From an uncultured Bacteroides sp. (GTDB taxonomy: Bacteria > Bacteroidota > Bacteroidia > Bacteroidales > Bacteroidaceae), in assembly GCA_905198575.1 (NCBI GenBank), contig CAJKDC010000086.1, forward strand, positions 1 through 12,048: 12,048 nt of DNA. Direction: 5' to 3'. Positions 6,377 through 12,048 of this stretch are shown one piece after another. Each line of letters opens with the position of its first letter. Within the stretch, counting starts at the first letter, position 1. Under the pieces are notes generated by a model. That model was given only the letters and a program-made list of their open reading frames with translations. It was not told the DNA's origin and made no database searches. The translations under genes were made by a program, and so were the position numbers.

Positions 6377-8788
6377 TTATTTGCTTCCTAAATAAATGCG
6401 AACCTTTCCATAAAAGGCTCTCCCCGCCTTCTGCAGGCTGAAGTTATCGTACAGTTTTTCGTTTGTAAAGTTTCTGCACTCGAACGACAGGTTATAACGC
6501 CCGTTCTTTATGCTGTAGCTCACCGTCAGATTATGCGAGAACTGAGTGGGAACCACAAATTTATTGGTGGACGAATCTCCCAGTTTTTCGGAGTACAATG
6601 GGAAACTGTGCATATACAAGTTATCGTAAGTCACCGTCAGCTGATTTCCCTTGCATCCCAGATTGTGCCAGAAAAAACTTACATCAGCATTGGCAAAACG
6701 ATAAGGCAGGTTGGGCATACGTGCTCCGTACGTCAGATTTTCCTGCAGTGTACCGCTTCCTATGGTCTTCACATTATCACGTACATCCATCTGCGTATAA
6801 TTACCACCCAGACTCAGCCATTTGGAGAATCCGTAACGGGCAGAAAGATTATAACCTTTGGTTTCTACACGTCCGTGATTTTCGTAAGTGGCTCCTGTAC
6901 GGCCACCGCTCAAGTCTACAATGCTACGCTGTATATAGTCTTTGGTATTGCGGTATACCAGACCACCTTCTACATAAATAGCATGTTTCCCAAATTGCTT
7001 GTTCCAGCTCATGCTGATGTTTACATTGTGACTGTTTTCCGGACGAAGCGTTACTTTTCCTTCTTCCAAATCCTCGTCACCAAACATTTCTTCGTTCGAC
7101 GGCAAACGGTAAGCTTTCTCATACGAAAGTTTGGCCTGCAAACTCTTCAAGAAAATATATGTACCCGCTGCACCATATCCCAATGCACTGACCGAACTGG
7201 TTACTCGATTATAGACATCACCGCTTGTAGTGGCTGCCATCGGACCGGCATTGAACTGATTGTAGTATTTTCCGAAAACCGACAGATTCCATTTTTCAGA
7301 GGGCATCAGCCGATAAGACAGGCCACTGATATTCTTACGTGTTTCCTTAGGAATGGCATTAGCCTCATCATCACTGCTGGCATCTGTACGGTTGATGTTG
7401 TCACGATGAAAAGTATTCAATACATGATTGAAGGTAAATGTATGTGCATGACCAATACGGTAATTTGCGGTAAACGTAGCATTCCAGTTGTTATTATCCG
7501 AACGGGTATTCTGGTAAGACTGTTCACCCGGCGATGTACGCGGACGCATTTCTCCACGCCAGTTATACTCATAAGAAGCCGTATCTACATTATTTGTTAT
7601 ATTCTTGTTATAATTGGCAGTCAGCACTACCTCCAAGCCCTTCACCAGCAAATTACGCTTGCGATACTCCAACGATGGCATCACCGAATATCCGTCACGA
7701 TATTTTCCACCGAAAACAACCTCCTGAATAACTCCCGTCTGAATTTCCTTATAGAAACGAGAGTAAGTCAGTCCCAGCAATAAACGGTCGGCCCAAGGCT
7801 TGTCTACCACACCAACTTTTCCTACAATCGCCTCGTTGTGATAATTGTCGTGGAAGCGTTTCACATGCTCCACCTTTTTCTTGTTGATAGCACCTGTGGT
7901 AAAGTCTTTTACAGGTGTATCTACATAATAGTCGTTGTCCGAGTAGTTTTGAAACGCATTGATTTCATAAATCAGTCCATTCTTAAAAGTCTGTCCGAAA
8001 TTAACATACGATTTATGGGTATTAAACGAACCGTAGGAATAAGAAGCATCCAAGAACCATTTACGCTGATTCTTTTTGGTGATGATATTGATAACTCCTC
8101 CCAGCGCATCGGTACCAAAACCAACGGGTACAACCCCCTTGTACACTTCGATACGTTCTGCAAAGTTCACAGGAATGTTATTCAGTCCGAAAGAGCTTCC
8201 CACTCCCTCCTGCGGCACTCCGTCGATAAAAATCTTGATGTGTTTGCCAGAGAAACCGTCCATCATCAGCTGCATGTCCGACCCTACACCGCCCGATTCC
8301 CGCAATTTCAGCCCAGGAGCCTGCGACAAAGCTTCACTCAGACTCTGCGTAGAATTCTGCAAAGCCTTGGTATCTACCGCTACAGCATTGAATGCTGAAC
8401 GCTTTACACGACTTACGCCATTGGATACCACTACTACTTCATCCAACTCCGTAACAGAAGATTTGAGAATAATCGTTTTCCTTGTATGCGAACCTGCCTG
8501 AACTGCAATTTTATGTTCGACCGTTTCGAAGCCTACAGCCGAAACAACCAGCGTATAGGCACCGGCAGGAGCTTCCAGGCAGAATCCTCCCCTCTCGTCA
8601 GTCATACATCCGTATGATGTACCTTTCAAATAAACGGTTACAAAATCGGCAGCCGACTTGTCTTCCAAAAGAACTTTCCCAGTTAACACGCCCTGATGCT
8701 GTGCCCATACAGGAATGCAATTCAATACAAAAAATAGCGTAATCAATGATATACGCAATAATGTTCTTAATCTGTTTTCTGTTTTCAT
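6377..8788 (-). CDS. xusA: TonB-dependent outer membrane receptor, XusA-like
   Basis: The 803-residue receptor has a signal peptide cut near 29-30 (VWAQ). A carboxypeptidase-regulatory-like (Ig-fold) domain follows at about 34-110, then the linker DEVVVVSNG (116-124). The plug is at about 125-238 and ends in RIEVYKGVVPVGFGTDALGG (212-231). From about 240 to the C-terminus is a 22-strand-type beta-barrel rich in aromatic, alternating segments. Such receptors import ferric chelates using TonB energy. Size and lack of a SusD partner speak for an iron/siderophore receptor rather than a SusC glycan transporter. The gene opens the three-gene operon, and the partners identify it as XusA-like. A Bacteroidetes promoter and a Fur-box-like sequence lie within 70 bp upstream, which suggests iron control. 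The ATG at 8788 gives a normal signal peptide. Confidence 0.88.
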   Translation of the reverse strand: MKTENRLRTLLRISLITLFFVLNCIPVWAQHQGVLTGKVLLEDKSAADFVTVYLKGTSYGCMTDERGGFCLEAPAGAYTLVVSAVGFETVEHKIAVQAGSHTRKTIILKSSVTELDEVVVVSNGVSRVKRSAFNAVAVDTKALQNSTQSLSEALSQAPGLKLRESGGVGSDMQLMMDGFSGKHIKIFIDGVPQEGVGSSFGLNNIPVNFAERIEVYKGVVPVGFGTDALGGVINIITKKNQRKWFLDASYSYGSFNTHKSYVNFGQTFKNGLIYEINAFQNYSDNDYYVDTPVKDFTTGAINKKKVEHVKRFHDNYHNEAIVGKVGVVDKPWADRLLLGLTYSRFYKEIQTGVIQEVVFGGKYRDGYSVMPSLEYRKRNLLVKGLEVVLTANYNKNITNNVDTASYEYNWRGEMRPRTSPGEQSYQNTRSDNNNWNATFTANYRIGHAHTFTFNHVLNTFHRDNINRTDASSDDEANAIPKETRKNISGLSYRLMPSEKWNLSVFGKYYNQFNAGPMAATTSGDVYNRVTSSVSALGYGAAGTYIFLKSLQAKLSYEKAYRLPSNEEMFGDEDLEEGKVTLRPENSHNVNISMSWNKQFGKHAIYVEGGLVYRNTKDYIQRSIVDLSGGRTGATYENHGRVETKGYNLSARYGFSKWLSLGGNYTQMDVRDNVKTIGSGTLQENLTYGARMPNLPYRFANADVSFFWHNLGCKGNQLTVTYDNLYMHSFPLYSEKLGDSSTNKFVVPTQFSHNLTVSYSIKNGRYNLSFECRNFTNEKLYDNFSLQKAGRAFYGKVRIYLGSK

Positions 8789-8798
8789 CTATTTTACC

Positions 8799-8813
8799 CG
8801 ATACCTATTATCA
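8799..8813 (-). promoter_or_regulatory. Possible Fur box in the xusA leader
   Basis: The minus strand reads TGATAATAGGTATCG. Against the 7-1-7 Fur consensus TGATAATnATTATCA it has a perfect left half and 4 of 7 in the right half (11 of 14). It sits just downstream of the -7 element, around the predicted start of transcription, 10 bp before the xusA start codon. Iron-repressed expression fits the operon's role, but the match is imperfect and the DNA is A/T-rich. Confidence 0.35.
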
Positions 8814-8823
8814 TTTTGTCAAT

Positions 8824-8855
8824 GCAAAGTTATTTTGAATGAAGAAGTCACACAA
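8824..8855 (-). promoter_or_regulatory. Promoter of the xus-like operon
   Basis: On the minus strand TAACTTTGC (8832 to 8824) matches TAnnTTTG exactly. A TTG (8855 to 8853) stands 20 nt upstream, the normal spacing for the Bacteroidetes -33 element. The -7 element is 35 bp before the xusA start. The -7 sequence is identical to that of rsmI. Confidence 0.65.
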
Positions 8856-8971
8856 TCGCAAATTTTAGGTATAATAAATCCGATTCGAAAAATGAAAATC
8901 AACCTTCATTAATCATTTATAGGTATATTAGCCCCTTATCTGAAAAAAAATCCATATATTGTGAACAAACC

Positions 8972-9005
8972 TTGAAAGTGCCGAACTATCAACGGCTTAC
9001 TTTTG
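8972..9005 (+). promoter_or_regulatory. Promoter of the Ntn hydrolase gene
   Basis: TACTTTTG (8998-9005) fits the TAnnTTTG -7 consensus exactly, 24 bp before the ATG at 9030. A TTG at 8972-8974 could be the -33 element, with a slightly long 23-nt spacer. The predicted leader is under 20 nt. The promoter diverges from that of xusA across a 241-bp intergenic region. Confidence 0.55.
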
Positions 9006-9029
9006 TTTATAGGAAAAACATACAGAAAC

Positions 9030-10112
9030 ATGAAAAGTAAATTATTCGCATTCGTCCTGGCTTGTAGTACAATAAGCCTCATCCCTTCTGCAACCAACGC
9101 TTGCACAGGAATCACACTCAGAAGCAGCAATCAAAATCCTATTCTGGCACGCACCATCGAATGGGGCGGCAGTGACTTGAACAGCCAGTATGTTATCGTA
9201 CCGCGTAACTATACACAGCAATCGTACATTCCGGGCGGTACAGACGGAATGAAATTCACTTCACGCTACGGATATGCCGGACTGGCTGTAGAACAGAAGG
9301 AATTCATCGCTGAAGGAATCAACGAAGAAGGACTTTCGGCAGGTCTTTTCTACTTTCCCCGCTACGGACAGTATGAAGCATACAGTCCGGAACTGAAAAA
9401 CAGCTCGATAGCCGACCTGCAACTGGTTCCTTATATATTGGGATGCTGTAAAACGATAGAAGATGTAAAAAAAGCTGTAAAGCAGGTTCACGTCATAGCT
9501 ATCGACCCACGTGCGTCTACCGTACACTGGCGTTTCGCCGACCTGTCGGGCAAACAAGTTGTTTTGGAAATAACTAATGGAGAAGCTCATTTCTTCGACA
9601 ACGAACTGGGCGTACTGACCAACTCTCCGGGATTTGAATGGCAGATGACCAATCTGAACAATTATGTAAGCTTACTTCCCGGAAGCGCTCCGGCACAGAA
9701 ACTGGACAGCATTCAGCTTACCTCTTTCGGTGTAGGAAGTGGTTTCTACGGCCTGCCGGGTGATATTACCCCTCCTTCACGATTTGTACGTGCAGCCTTC
9801 TATCAGGCTACAACTCCTAAACTGGATACAGAAGAAAAGACCGTACAGCAGTGTTTCCAGATTCTGAATAATTTCGATATTCCCATCGGAATTGAATTCC
9901 AGAAAGGACAGCAACCTACGGACCTGCCCAGTGCTACTCAATGGACTTCTGCAACGGATATAGCTAACCGACGGATATATTATCGCAGCATGCATAACAG
10001 TGCTATCCGCTGCATTGATTTAAAAAACATCGATTTTAGCCGTATAACGTATCAAGCAACTCCTCTTGATACTCAAAAAGAACAACCGATAGAGTATATC
10101 CAAATCAAATAA
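9030..10112 (+). CDS. Exported choloylglycine hydrolase / penicillin V acylase family Ntn hydrolase
   Basis: The 360-residue precursor has a signal peptide ending ATNA, and cleavage would free Cys25 as the N-terminal nucleophile, as in other Gram-negative members. Counting from the nucleophile, Arg41, Asn198 (VLTNSP) and Arg251 (SRFVRAAF) fall exactly at the spacings of bile salt hydrolase Arg18, Asn175 and Arg228. The residue at the Asp21 position is Glu44 (ARTIEW in place of the usual R-x-M-D). The segment corresponding to BSH Asn82 reads AGLFYFP, so that Asn is absent, as in penicillin V acylases. The enzyme should hydrolyse a non-peptide amide bond in the periplasm or outside. The substrate could be conjugated bile acids, penicillin V, N-acyl amines or another ligand, so I give no bsh symbol. 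The ATG at 9030 gives the proper signal peptide; an in-frame TTG at 9003 overlaps the promoter. The gene is monocistronic and divergent from the xus-like operon. Confidence 0.9.
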   Translation: MKSKLFAFVLACSTISLIPSATNACTGITLRSSNQNPILARTIEWGGSDLNSQYVIVPRNYTQQSYIPGGTDGMKFTSRYGYAGLAVEQKEFIAEGINEEGLSAGLFYFPRYGQYEAYSPELKNSSIADLQLVPYILGCCKTIEDVKKAVKQVHVIAIDPRASTVHWRFADLSGKQVVLEITNGEAHFFDNELGVLTNSPGFEWQMTNLNNYVSLLPGSAPAQKLDSIQLTSFGVGSGFYGLPGDITPPSRFVRAAFYQATTPKLDTEEKTVQQCFQILNNFDIPIGIEFQKGQQPTDLPSATQWTSATDIANRRIYYRSMHNSAIRCIDLKNIDFSRITYQATPLDTQKEQPIEYIQIK

Positions 10113-10120
10113 ACAGTCCA

Positions 10121-10154
10121 ATACTACGGGGTGATTATGAAAACTCCGTAGTAT
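10121..10154. other. Hairpin after the Ntn hydrolase gene, probably a transcript end
   Basis: ATACTACGG (10121-10129) pairs perfectly with CCGTAGTAT (10146-10154), extended inward by one G-T and one G-C pair, with a 12-nt loop. It lies 8 bp after the stop codon, where a terminator is expected, but it is followed by CCATAAAAAAA instead of a T-tract. It may be a factor-assisted terminator or a 3'-stabilising stem. Confidence 0.55.
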
Positions 10155-10242
10155 CCATAAAAAAATTAAGAGCATAACCTACTGTTATACAAGGGATAAC
10201 AAAACACTCCTTCAAAAACAACAAAAAAATTATCTGCAAAAT

Positions 10243-10274
10243 TTTGCAGGTTTCGAAAAAAGTACTACCTTTGC
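10243..10274 (+). promoter_or_regulatory. Promoter of tRNA-Lys, overlapping a perfect palindrome
   Basis: TTTG (10243-10246) and TACCTTTGC (10266-10274) match the Bacteroidetes -33 and -7 elements with a 19-nt spacer, the best promoter in the window. The tRNA begins 37 bp downstream of the -7 element. The perfect 16-bp palindrome CTGCAAAATTTTGCAG (10234-10249) covers the -33 element. Confidence 0.8.
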
Positions 10275-10311
10275 ACTCGCAATCAGGAAATGACTGCAAG
10301 ATTAAAGGTTT

Positions 10312-10387
10312 GATTCGCTAGCTCAGCAGGTAGAGCACAACACTTTTAATGTTGGGGTCCTGGGTTCGAGCCCCAGGCGGATCACCA
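10312..10387 (+). tRNA. tRNA-Lys (anticodon UUU)
   Basis: The cloverleaf can be folded by eye: acceptor GATTCGC/GCGGATC (7 pairs, one G-T), D-stem GCTC/GAGC, anticodon stem CAACA/TGTTG with loop CTTTTAA and anticodon TTT at 10345-10347, variable loop GGGTC, T-stem CTGGG/CCCAG with loop TTCGAGC, discriminator A and encoded CCA (10385-10387). It reads AAA/AAG lysine codons. A strong promoter precedes it and a terminator hairpin follows. The gene is intact although a tyrosine recombinase gene lies 214 bp downstream, as expected if an element has inserted at its 3' end and restored it. Confidence 0.97.
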
Positions 10388-10390
10388 AAG

Positions 10391-10420
10391 AAGGTCTTCA
10401 GCAATGAAGACCTTTTCTTT
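10391..10420 (+). terminator. Intrinsic terminator of tRNA-Lys
   Basis: AAGGTCTTCA (10391-10400) and TGAAGACCTT (10405-10414) form a perfect 10-bp stem with a GCAA tetraloop, followed by TTCTTTT. It begins 4 bp after the CCA end and should end the tRNA transcript. Confidence 0.85.
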
Positions 10421-10432
10421 TCAAAGACATTC

Positions 10433-10476
10433 ACTGCCTCTGATGCTCAATCAGTTATCCATTCTTTTGAGGCAGT
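10433..10476. repeat. Nested inverted repeats between tRNA-Lys and the integrase
   Basis: ACTGCCTC (10433-10440) is repeated inverted as GAGGCAGT (10469-10476). Inside lies a second pair, CTGAT/ATCAG (10440-10444 and 10450-10454), around GCTCA. The arrangement could be a protein-binding or recombination site, or chance; no coding sequence overlaps it. Confidence 0.4.
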
Positions 10477-10485
10477 ATATAAGGT

Positions 10486-10598
10486 GGTAACACCATCAAA
10501 AAAAACGAGAAAAAGCGACACACTTGGACGTAAAAAGCCCCTTGGGGACGGATTTTGTGTTACCGTAGCTGTGTTACCAATCTCACAAATGTGTTACC
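10486..10598. repeat. Four copies of GTGTTACC upstream of the integrase gene
   Basis: The octamer GTGTTACC occurs at 10557-10564, 10571-10578 and 10591-10598 in direct orientation. It occurs inverted as GGTAACAC at 10486-10493. The last copy ends 3 bp before the integrase ATG. Repeated short sites beside an integrase gene resemble the arm-type sites bound by the N-terminal domain of tyrosine recombinases, or operator sites for self-regulation. Neither role is proven by sequence. Confidence 0.65.
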
Positions 10599-10601
10599 AT
10601 T

Positions 10602-11777
10602 ATGAGTAAGTACGTAAGATTATTCTTCAACCGGAAGAAAAAAGCCACATCAACAGTGGCAGGAGCCATTGAAATCGTAGTTTGCCTACAAAGAGAACGC
10701 TGTTATTTTCATTCAGGACATAACGTCACCCTCGACCAATGGGAGAATGGAATGGTAGTTAATCATCCGCGTGCCGTTGTTATCAATGAGGCAATCCAAA
10801 AGAAAGTAACAGAGTTCGAGCATATTCTTATAGCCATGCAGGTAAATAAGGATGATATGACCATTGCCCAATTCAAGACATACCTAAGTGCAGACGGTGG
10901 CAATCGCCGTAACTTCATGGCATGGCTCAGGGAGCGTATCAATAACCGTCCGCTTCGCGAAGGAACTCGAAAAGGGCATATAACCACATACAAGGCACTT
11001 GAACGATTCGGCAAGTTCAAAACCTTTGATGATGTAACCTTGCAACATATCTATCAGTTCGACCTTTTCATAAGGGAGGAAAAAACTTGTACGATGAAAG
11101 GGAAGCCAATCATCAGAAGTCAGGCTGCCATCCATAACTATCACAAACGGTTCAAGTCGTATGTGGCCGAAGCTTTCCGTCTAGGACTTATTAAGGAAAA
11201 TCCATACGAGCGTTTTCAAGATAAACGTGGAGAGAAAAGCGACCGTCCTCACCTCACCGAAGCACAACTGAAAAAGCTAATCCGCATGCGGGAAGAAAGC
11301 ACGGATGCCGTAATGAACAAGTATCTTGACTTCTTCCTTTTCCAGACTTTTACAGGCATGGCATACAGCGATGCCAAATCGTTCGATTATGAACAGCACA
11401 TTGTCACCATTGACGGCAAAGATTACATTGACGGGCATCGTATAAAGACAGGAAATGAGTTTGTTACTCCAGTCCTGCCAATCACACGAAAGATATTGGA
11501 ACGTAACAATTACAAGATGGAAATAACCTCCAATCAGAAATACAACCAGTTTCTCAAAGGCGTCGGTTTGGCTCTTGGTTGTTCCTTCCCTTTAACCACG
11601 CATATTGCCCGCCATACATTCGCCTGTACGGTGGCTCTCGGACAAGGTATATCCAAAGAGGTGTTACAATTTATGATGGGGCATACCTCAATAAAGACAA
11701 CTGAAATCTATGCAAAGTTGCCGATGCAATATGTATCACAGAATATCGGGGATAAGATGTTCAGGGCGTGGAAGTAA
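10602..11777 (+). CDS. Tyrosine recombinase / site-specific integrase
   Basis: The 391-residue protein has an N-terminal arm DNA-binding domain (about 1-90), a SAM-like core-binding domain (about 100-205) and a C-terminal catalytic domain (about 215-385). Catalytic residues visible are Lys282 (IKTGNE), His334 and Arg337 (HIARH), His361 (GHTSIKTTEIY) and the nucleophile Tyr370. The first catalytic Arg, normally in TG-x-R, is Ala254 in TGMAYSD. Loss of this Arg is known in Bacteroides integrases such as IntDOT of CTnDOT, so the enzyme is probably active. It would catalyse integration and excision of the element next to tRNA-Lys. No canonical TAnnTTTG promoter is visible; the leader carries GTGTTACC repeats. 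A terminator follows 5 bp after the stop. Confidence 0.94.
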   Translation: MSKYVRLFFNRKKKATSTVAGAIEIVVCLQRERCYFHSGHNVTLDQWENGMVVNHPRAVVINEAIQKKVTEFEHILIAMQVNKDDMTIAQFKTYLSADGGNRRNFMAWLRERINNRPLREGTRKGHITTYKALERFGKFKTFDDVTLQHIYQFDLFIREEKTCTMKGKPIIRSQAAIHNYHKRFKSYVAEAFRLGLIKENPYERFQDKRGEKSDRPHLTEAQLKKLIRMREESTDAVMNKYLDFFLFQTFTGMAYSDAKSFDYEQHIVTIDGKDYIDGHRIKTGNEFVTPVLPITRKILERNNYKMEITSNQKYNQFLKGVGLALGCSFPLTTHIARHTFACTVALGQGISKEVLQFMMGHTSIKTTEIYAKLPMQYVSQNIGDKMFRAWK

Positions 11778-11782
11778 AATTT

Positions 11783-11816
11783 CAAGAAGGAGATGATAAA
11801 AGGCATCTCCTTCTTG
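11783..11816 (+). terminator. Terminator after the integrase gene
   Basis: CAAGAAGGAGATG (11783-11795) pairs perfectly with CATCTCCTTCTTG (11804-11816), a 13-bp stem with an 8-nt loop. It is followed by ATTGTTATTT, a modest T-rich tail. It should isolate the integrase from genes further right. Confidence 0.8.
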
Positions 11817-12048
11817 ATTGTTATTTAAGCAGATGGCAAATTAACGATAATTACTTGTCAAGGAATTATCTTTTGTCATTATAAAACAGGCTTTTGGACG
11901 CTTTGAGAAACAATGGCGGTACAAAAAAGGGAAAAATGAGCCTTGAAATGCTGATTTTTGCCTGTCAACGAAGGTTCTTTAAGGTATTTGTATTACCTTT
12001 CCTCTAAAAAGAAAAATCCCCCGCTCTTATATTCGTATGTAACTTACT
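11817..12048. other. Non-coding tail of the putative element, no gene recognised
   Basis: No convincing gene is visible. Two tiny overlapping reading frames (ATG at 11913, 8 codons, and ATG at 11936, 23 codons, sharing ATGA) have no recognisable product. AAGGTA (11981-11986) and TACCTT (11994-11999) form a small inverted repeat with a 7-nt spacer. TATATTCG near the right edge resembles a -7 element with one mismatch, so the region may be the leader of a gene beyond the window. Confidence 0.4.

Larger units (their letters stand above)
10388..12048 (+). mobile_element. Probable end of an integrative element at tRNA-Lys (partial)
   Basis: A tyrosine recombinase reading away from an intact tRNA 3' end, with a repeat-rich leader between them, is the usual arrangement at one end of a tRNA-targeting island, prophage or ICE. 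The left border is set at the end of the tRNA by analogy, not by a seen duplication. No second copy of the tRNA 3' end lies in the window, so the far end, if present, is outside. No cargo genes are visible; a lone or remnant integrase cannot be excluded. Confidence 0.5.

Noticed and set aside
6533..7783. Long open frame (416 codons) on the plus strand opposite the TonB receptor gene
   Set aside because: It lies wholly inside xusA antisense, has a hydrophobic, Ile/Cys-rich composition typical of a shadow frame, shows no domain motif and has no promoter of its own.
8801..8926. Invertible promoter flanked by ATACCTAT/ATAGGTAT in front of xusA
   Set aside because: The arms are only 8 bp and diverge at once outside them, and no invertase gene is nearby; repeated regulator sites are simpler.
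9003..9029. TTG start for the Ntn hydrolase at 9003
   Set aside because: It lies within the -7 promoter element, and the ATG at 9030 yields a clean signal peptide.
10349..10609. 86-codon open frame running from inside tRNA-Lys to the integrase start
   Set aside because: It begins within the tRNA anticodon arm, reads through the tRNA terminator hairpin and repeats, and has no plausible start signal.
1..12048. CRISPR array, toxin-antitoxin pair or defence island
   Set aside because: No regularly spaced repeat-spacer series and no defence or toxin-antitoxin gene families are visible in the window.

Overview
The window reads as chromosomal DNA of a gut Bacteroidales bacterium, most likely Bacteroides or Phocaeicola. 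The evidence is the gene content (Bacteroides-type Tdk, DUF4374 lipoprotein, carboxypeptidase-regulatory-domain TonB receptor), promoters of the Bacteroidetes type (TAnnTTTG at -7 with a TTTG/TTG element near -33) and A/T-rich leaders without strong Shine-Dalgarno sequences. The species cannot be fixed from the sequence alone.

Layout. (1) Bases 1-1800 hold a minus-strand pair: rsmI (16S rRNA 2'-O-methyltransferase), then 22 bp later a coiled-coil lipoprotein that resembles Cbp1-type adhesins, closed by an intrinsic terminator at 192-235. (2) Bases 1801-3781 hold the divergent plus-strand pair tdk (thymidine kinase) and an AI-2E/PerM-family membrane permease 14 bp downstream, closed by a perfect 17-bp bidirectional terminator. 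(3) Bases 3789-8788 hold a compact three-gene minus-strand operon: a TonB-dependent receptor, a surface-type DUF4374 lipoprotein and a four-helix PepSY-type inner membrane protein. Gene order and families match the xenosiderophore utilisation system XusA-XusB-XusC described in Bacteroides thetaiotaomicron. A Bacteroidetes promoter and a Fur-box-like sequence lie in front of it. (4) Bases 9030-10112, divergent from the operon, encode an exported Ntn hydrolase of the choloylglycine hydrolase/penicillin V acylase family. Its mature N-terminus is the predicted nucleophile Cys25, but a normally conserved Asp is Glu. (5) Bases 10243-10420 are a complete tRNA-Lys(UUU) unit: promoter, tRNA with encoded CCA, and terminator hairpin. 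(6) From about 10388 to the window end is what looks like the integrase end of an integrative element inserted beside the tRNA gene: a repeat-rich leader with four copies of GTGTTACC, a tyrosine recombinase that lacks the first catalytic Arg, a 13-bp-stem terminator, and a short non-coding tail running off the window.

How it works together. The xus-like operon is the main functional module. The receptor and surface lipoprotein would capture ferric siderophores made by other bacteria and pass them to the periplasm, where the PepSY protein may help release or reduce the iron. The divergent Ntn hydrolase could be a mere neighbour (bile salt or N-acyl amide hydrolysis) or could act on an amide-containing ligand of the system; the sequence does not decide. 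I did not find a clearly undescribed multi-gene system. The most interesting open points are the atypical Ntn hydrolase beside the xus-like operon and the candidate attachment/arm-site region between tRNA-Lys and the integrase.
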